From NCBI GenBank assembly GCA_035760665.1, contig DASTSN010000038.1, positions 16,585 to 80,584 on the forward strand: a DNA stretch of 64,000 nucleotides. The letters are read 5' to 3'. Numbering within the stretch: the first letter of the stretch is position 1; the number at the start of each line of letters is the position of its first letter. Source of the stretch: DASTSN01 sp035760665 (GTDB taxonomy: Bacteria > Bacteroidota > Bacteroidia > Chitinophagales > Chitinophagaceae). The position numbers were made by a program, and so were the translations under genes. Below the pieces are notes generated by a model. The model did not search any database. It saw only the letters and a program-made list of their open reading frames with translations, and was not told where the DNA came from. Shown here piece after piece: positions 63,084-64,000 of the stretch.

Positions 63084-64000
63084 TGAACATCAACCGCCAA
63101 AATTATGAAGAGTACTTTCTGCTGTATACCGATAACGAGTTGTCGGCTGCAGAAAGAGCAGCTGTGGAGCAGTTCGCTGCCGTCCATCCCGACCTGGCTG
63201 TTGAACTGGAAATGCTGCAGCAATCGAAACTGGTCCCGGATGAAGCTATCCGCTTTACGAATAAAGAACAATTGCTGAAAACGGAAACCTCTTCCTCGGT
63301 TAACCTGCAGAATTATGAAGAATTTCTTCTTTCTTATATAGATGATGAGTTGACAGCTGAGCAAAAGACGCAGGTTGAACAGTTTGTTGCCCGGCACCCC
63401 GCCGTGCAGGACGAACTGGCGACGCTGCAACAGGTAAAATTACAACCCGATCCCGCCATCACATTCCCAGGCAAAGAAAGTCTGTACCGCTATGCGGAGC
63501 CGGTGCGCATGGCTGCCACCGTTGTACGTATGAAGTGGTGGAAAGTGGCGGTCGCCGCCGCCGTACTCTTTTTTGCTGGTATCAGCACATTGCTACTGAT
63601 GAACAAACCTGCACAAACGAACCAGCAGGCCGCCAATACTGCCGTTGCCATACCGAAGCCATCTGGTGAAGTTGGTAAAACTACAGCCGAGAAGGCAACC
63701 CGGAATGCGGATGCCAACAATAACGAAATTCCCCGTACGAACGATGCATTGGCAAGTTCTCCCCGTGCTGAGCAGAGTCATGAGCATGATCGTACAAAAA
63801 AAATAACACCGGGCGAAAACAGCCCTTTGCAAAAGCAAACCTCGCCGGAAACAACCATCAATGAAACGATTGCTAAAACCGATACGCCGGTGAAGAATTT
63901 GAATACAAATATCGGTACGCAAAACAACAACGGCATTATCGACAACCGTAAAGACGCAGTGACCGACATTACACCCGGAAACAATACGATCGCATTCAAC
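63083..64000 (+). CDS. Putative anti-sigma factor with duplicated N-terminal module (3' end outside window)
   Basis: 306 codons, open to the right edge. Residues 7-64 and 77-134 are a tandem repeat at a 70-residue offset: NYEEYFLLYTDNELSAAERA is matched by NYEEFLLSYIDDELTAEQKT, then VEQFxAxHP, EL-x-LQQ-x-KL and PD-x-AI-x-F. Each resembles the short helical domain that holds ECF sigma factors in Bacteroidota anti-sigma proteins. One membrane helix follows (about 153-173, after KWWK). The visible periplasmic part is Thr/Asn/Lys-rich and disordered. Overlap with the sigma gene supports the assignment. A second sigma-binding module is unusual. Confidence 0.85.
   Translation, partial: MNINRQNYEEYFLLYTDNELSAAERAAVEQFAAVHPDLAVELEMLQQSKLVPDEAIRFTNKEQLLKTETSSSVNLQNYEEFLLSYIDDELTAEQKTQVEQFVARHPAVQDELATLQQVKLQPDPAITFPGKESLYRYAEPVRMAATVVRMKWWKVAVAAAVLFFAGISTLLLMNKPAQTNQQAANTAVAIPKPSGEVGKTTAEKATRNADANNNEIPRTNDALASSPRAEQSHEHDRTKKITPGENSPLQKQTSPETTINETIAKTDTPVKNLNTNIGTQNNNGIIDNRKDAVTDITPGNNTIAFN

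Noticed and set aside
1..64000. CRISPR arrays, tRNA/rRNA genes, insertion sequences, prophage
   Set aside because: No regular short repeats, no cloverleaf-like sequence and no transposase, integrase or phage structural protein were recognised.

Overview
The window looks like chromosome of a Bacteroidota bacterium, most likely family Chitinophagaceae. The signs are FtsX/MacB permeases of about 800 residues in tandem, a DUF5916 outer-membrane protein, TolC/adaptor/RND cassettes, ECF sigma/anti-sigma pairs, promoters of the TTTG / TAnnTTTG type and weak use of Shine-Dalgarno sites. The genus cannot be told from the sequence alone. No tRNA, rRNA, CRISPR array, insertion sequence or prophage was seen.
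Region 1 (1-4.6 kb): the 3' end of an RND pump with a strong terminator, a lipoprotein-like protein joining a c-type haem motif to FG-GAP/VCBS repeats, and a DUF5916 (CBM9-like plus barrel) protein.
Region 2 (4.6-13.8 kb): two convergent sugar-acid catabolic operons. The plus-strand operon encodes a GntP-type permease, a RidA-like deaminase, KDG kinase, KDPG aldolase, a D-threonine aldolase/D-serine dehydratase-fold PLP enzyme and an M19 dipeptidase. The minus-strand set encodes an SMP-30 lactonase, an IlvD/Edd dehydratase and an SDR dehydrogenase. Both can feed 2-keto-3-deoxy sugar acids to the kinase and aldolase. An amino sugar acid such as D-glucosaminate is my best guess for the plus-strand substrate.
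Region 3 (13.8-18.7 kb): a compact minus-strand run of isocitrate dehydrogenase, two small paralogous proteins, a DUF6671-like zinc-ribbon protein and Sua5/TsaC, with a divergent LysR regulator.
Region 4 (18.7-46.7 kb) is the centrepiece. An NtrY-like kinase and NtrC-like sigma-54 activator diverge from an export locus made of a membrane-fusion protein, an ATPase, eight consecutive duplicated FtsX/MacB permeases, a second ATPase and a TolC channel. Two control regions, upstream of the adaptor and upstream of the second ATPase, share paired half-sites resembling CGGACAC on the same side of a -24-like TGGCA box, 58 and 79/80 bp away. This suggests that the local NtrC protein switches on both parts with sigma-54. 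An orphan LuxR-type response regulator follows.
Region 5 (46.8-62.1 kb): housekeeping and envelope genes (acyl-CoA synthetase, TPR protein, DUF1015, serC, S1/P1-like zinc enzyme, DUF502), then a TetR-TolC-adaptor-RND operon with a clear operator/promoter overlap, and kbl.
Region 6 (62.1-64 kb): a small membrane peptide and an ECF sigma factor, each behind a similar ECF-type promoter, followed by a putative anti-sigma protein with a duplicated N-terminal module that runs off the window end.
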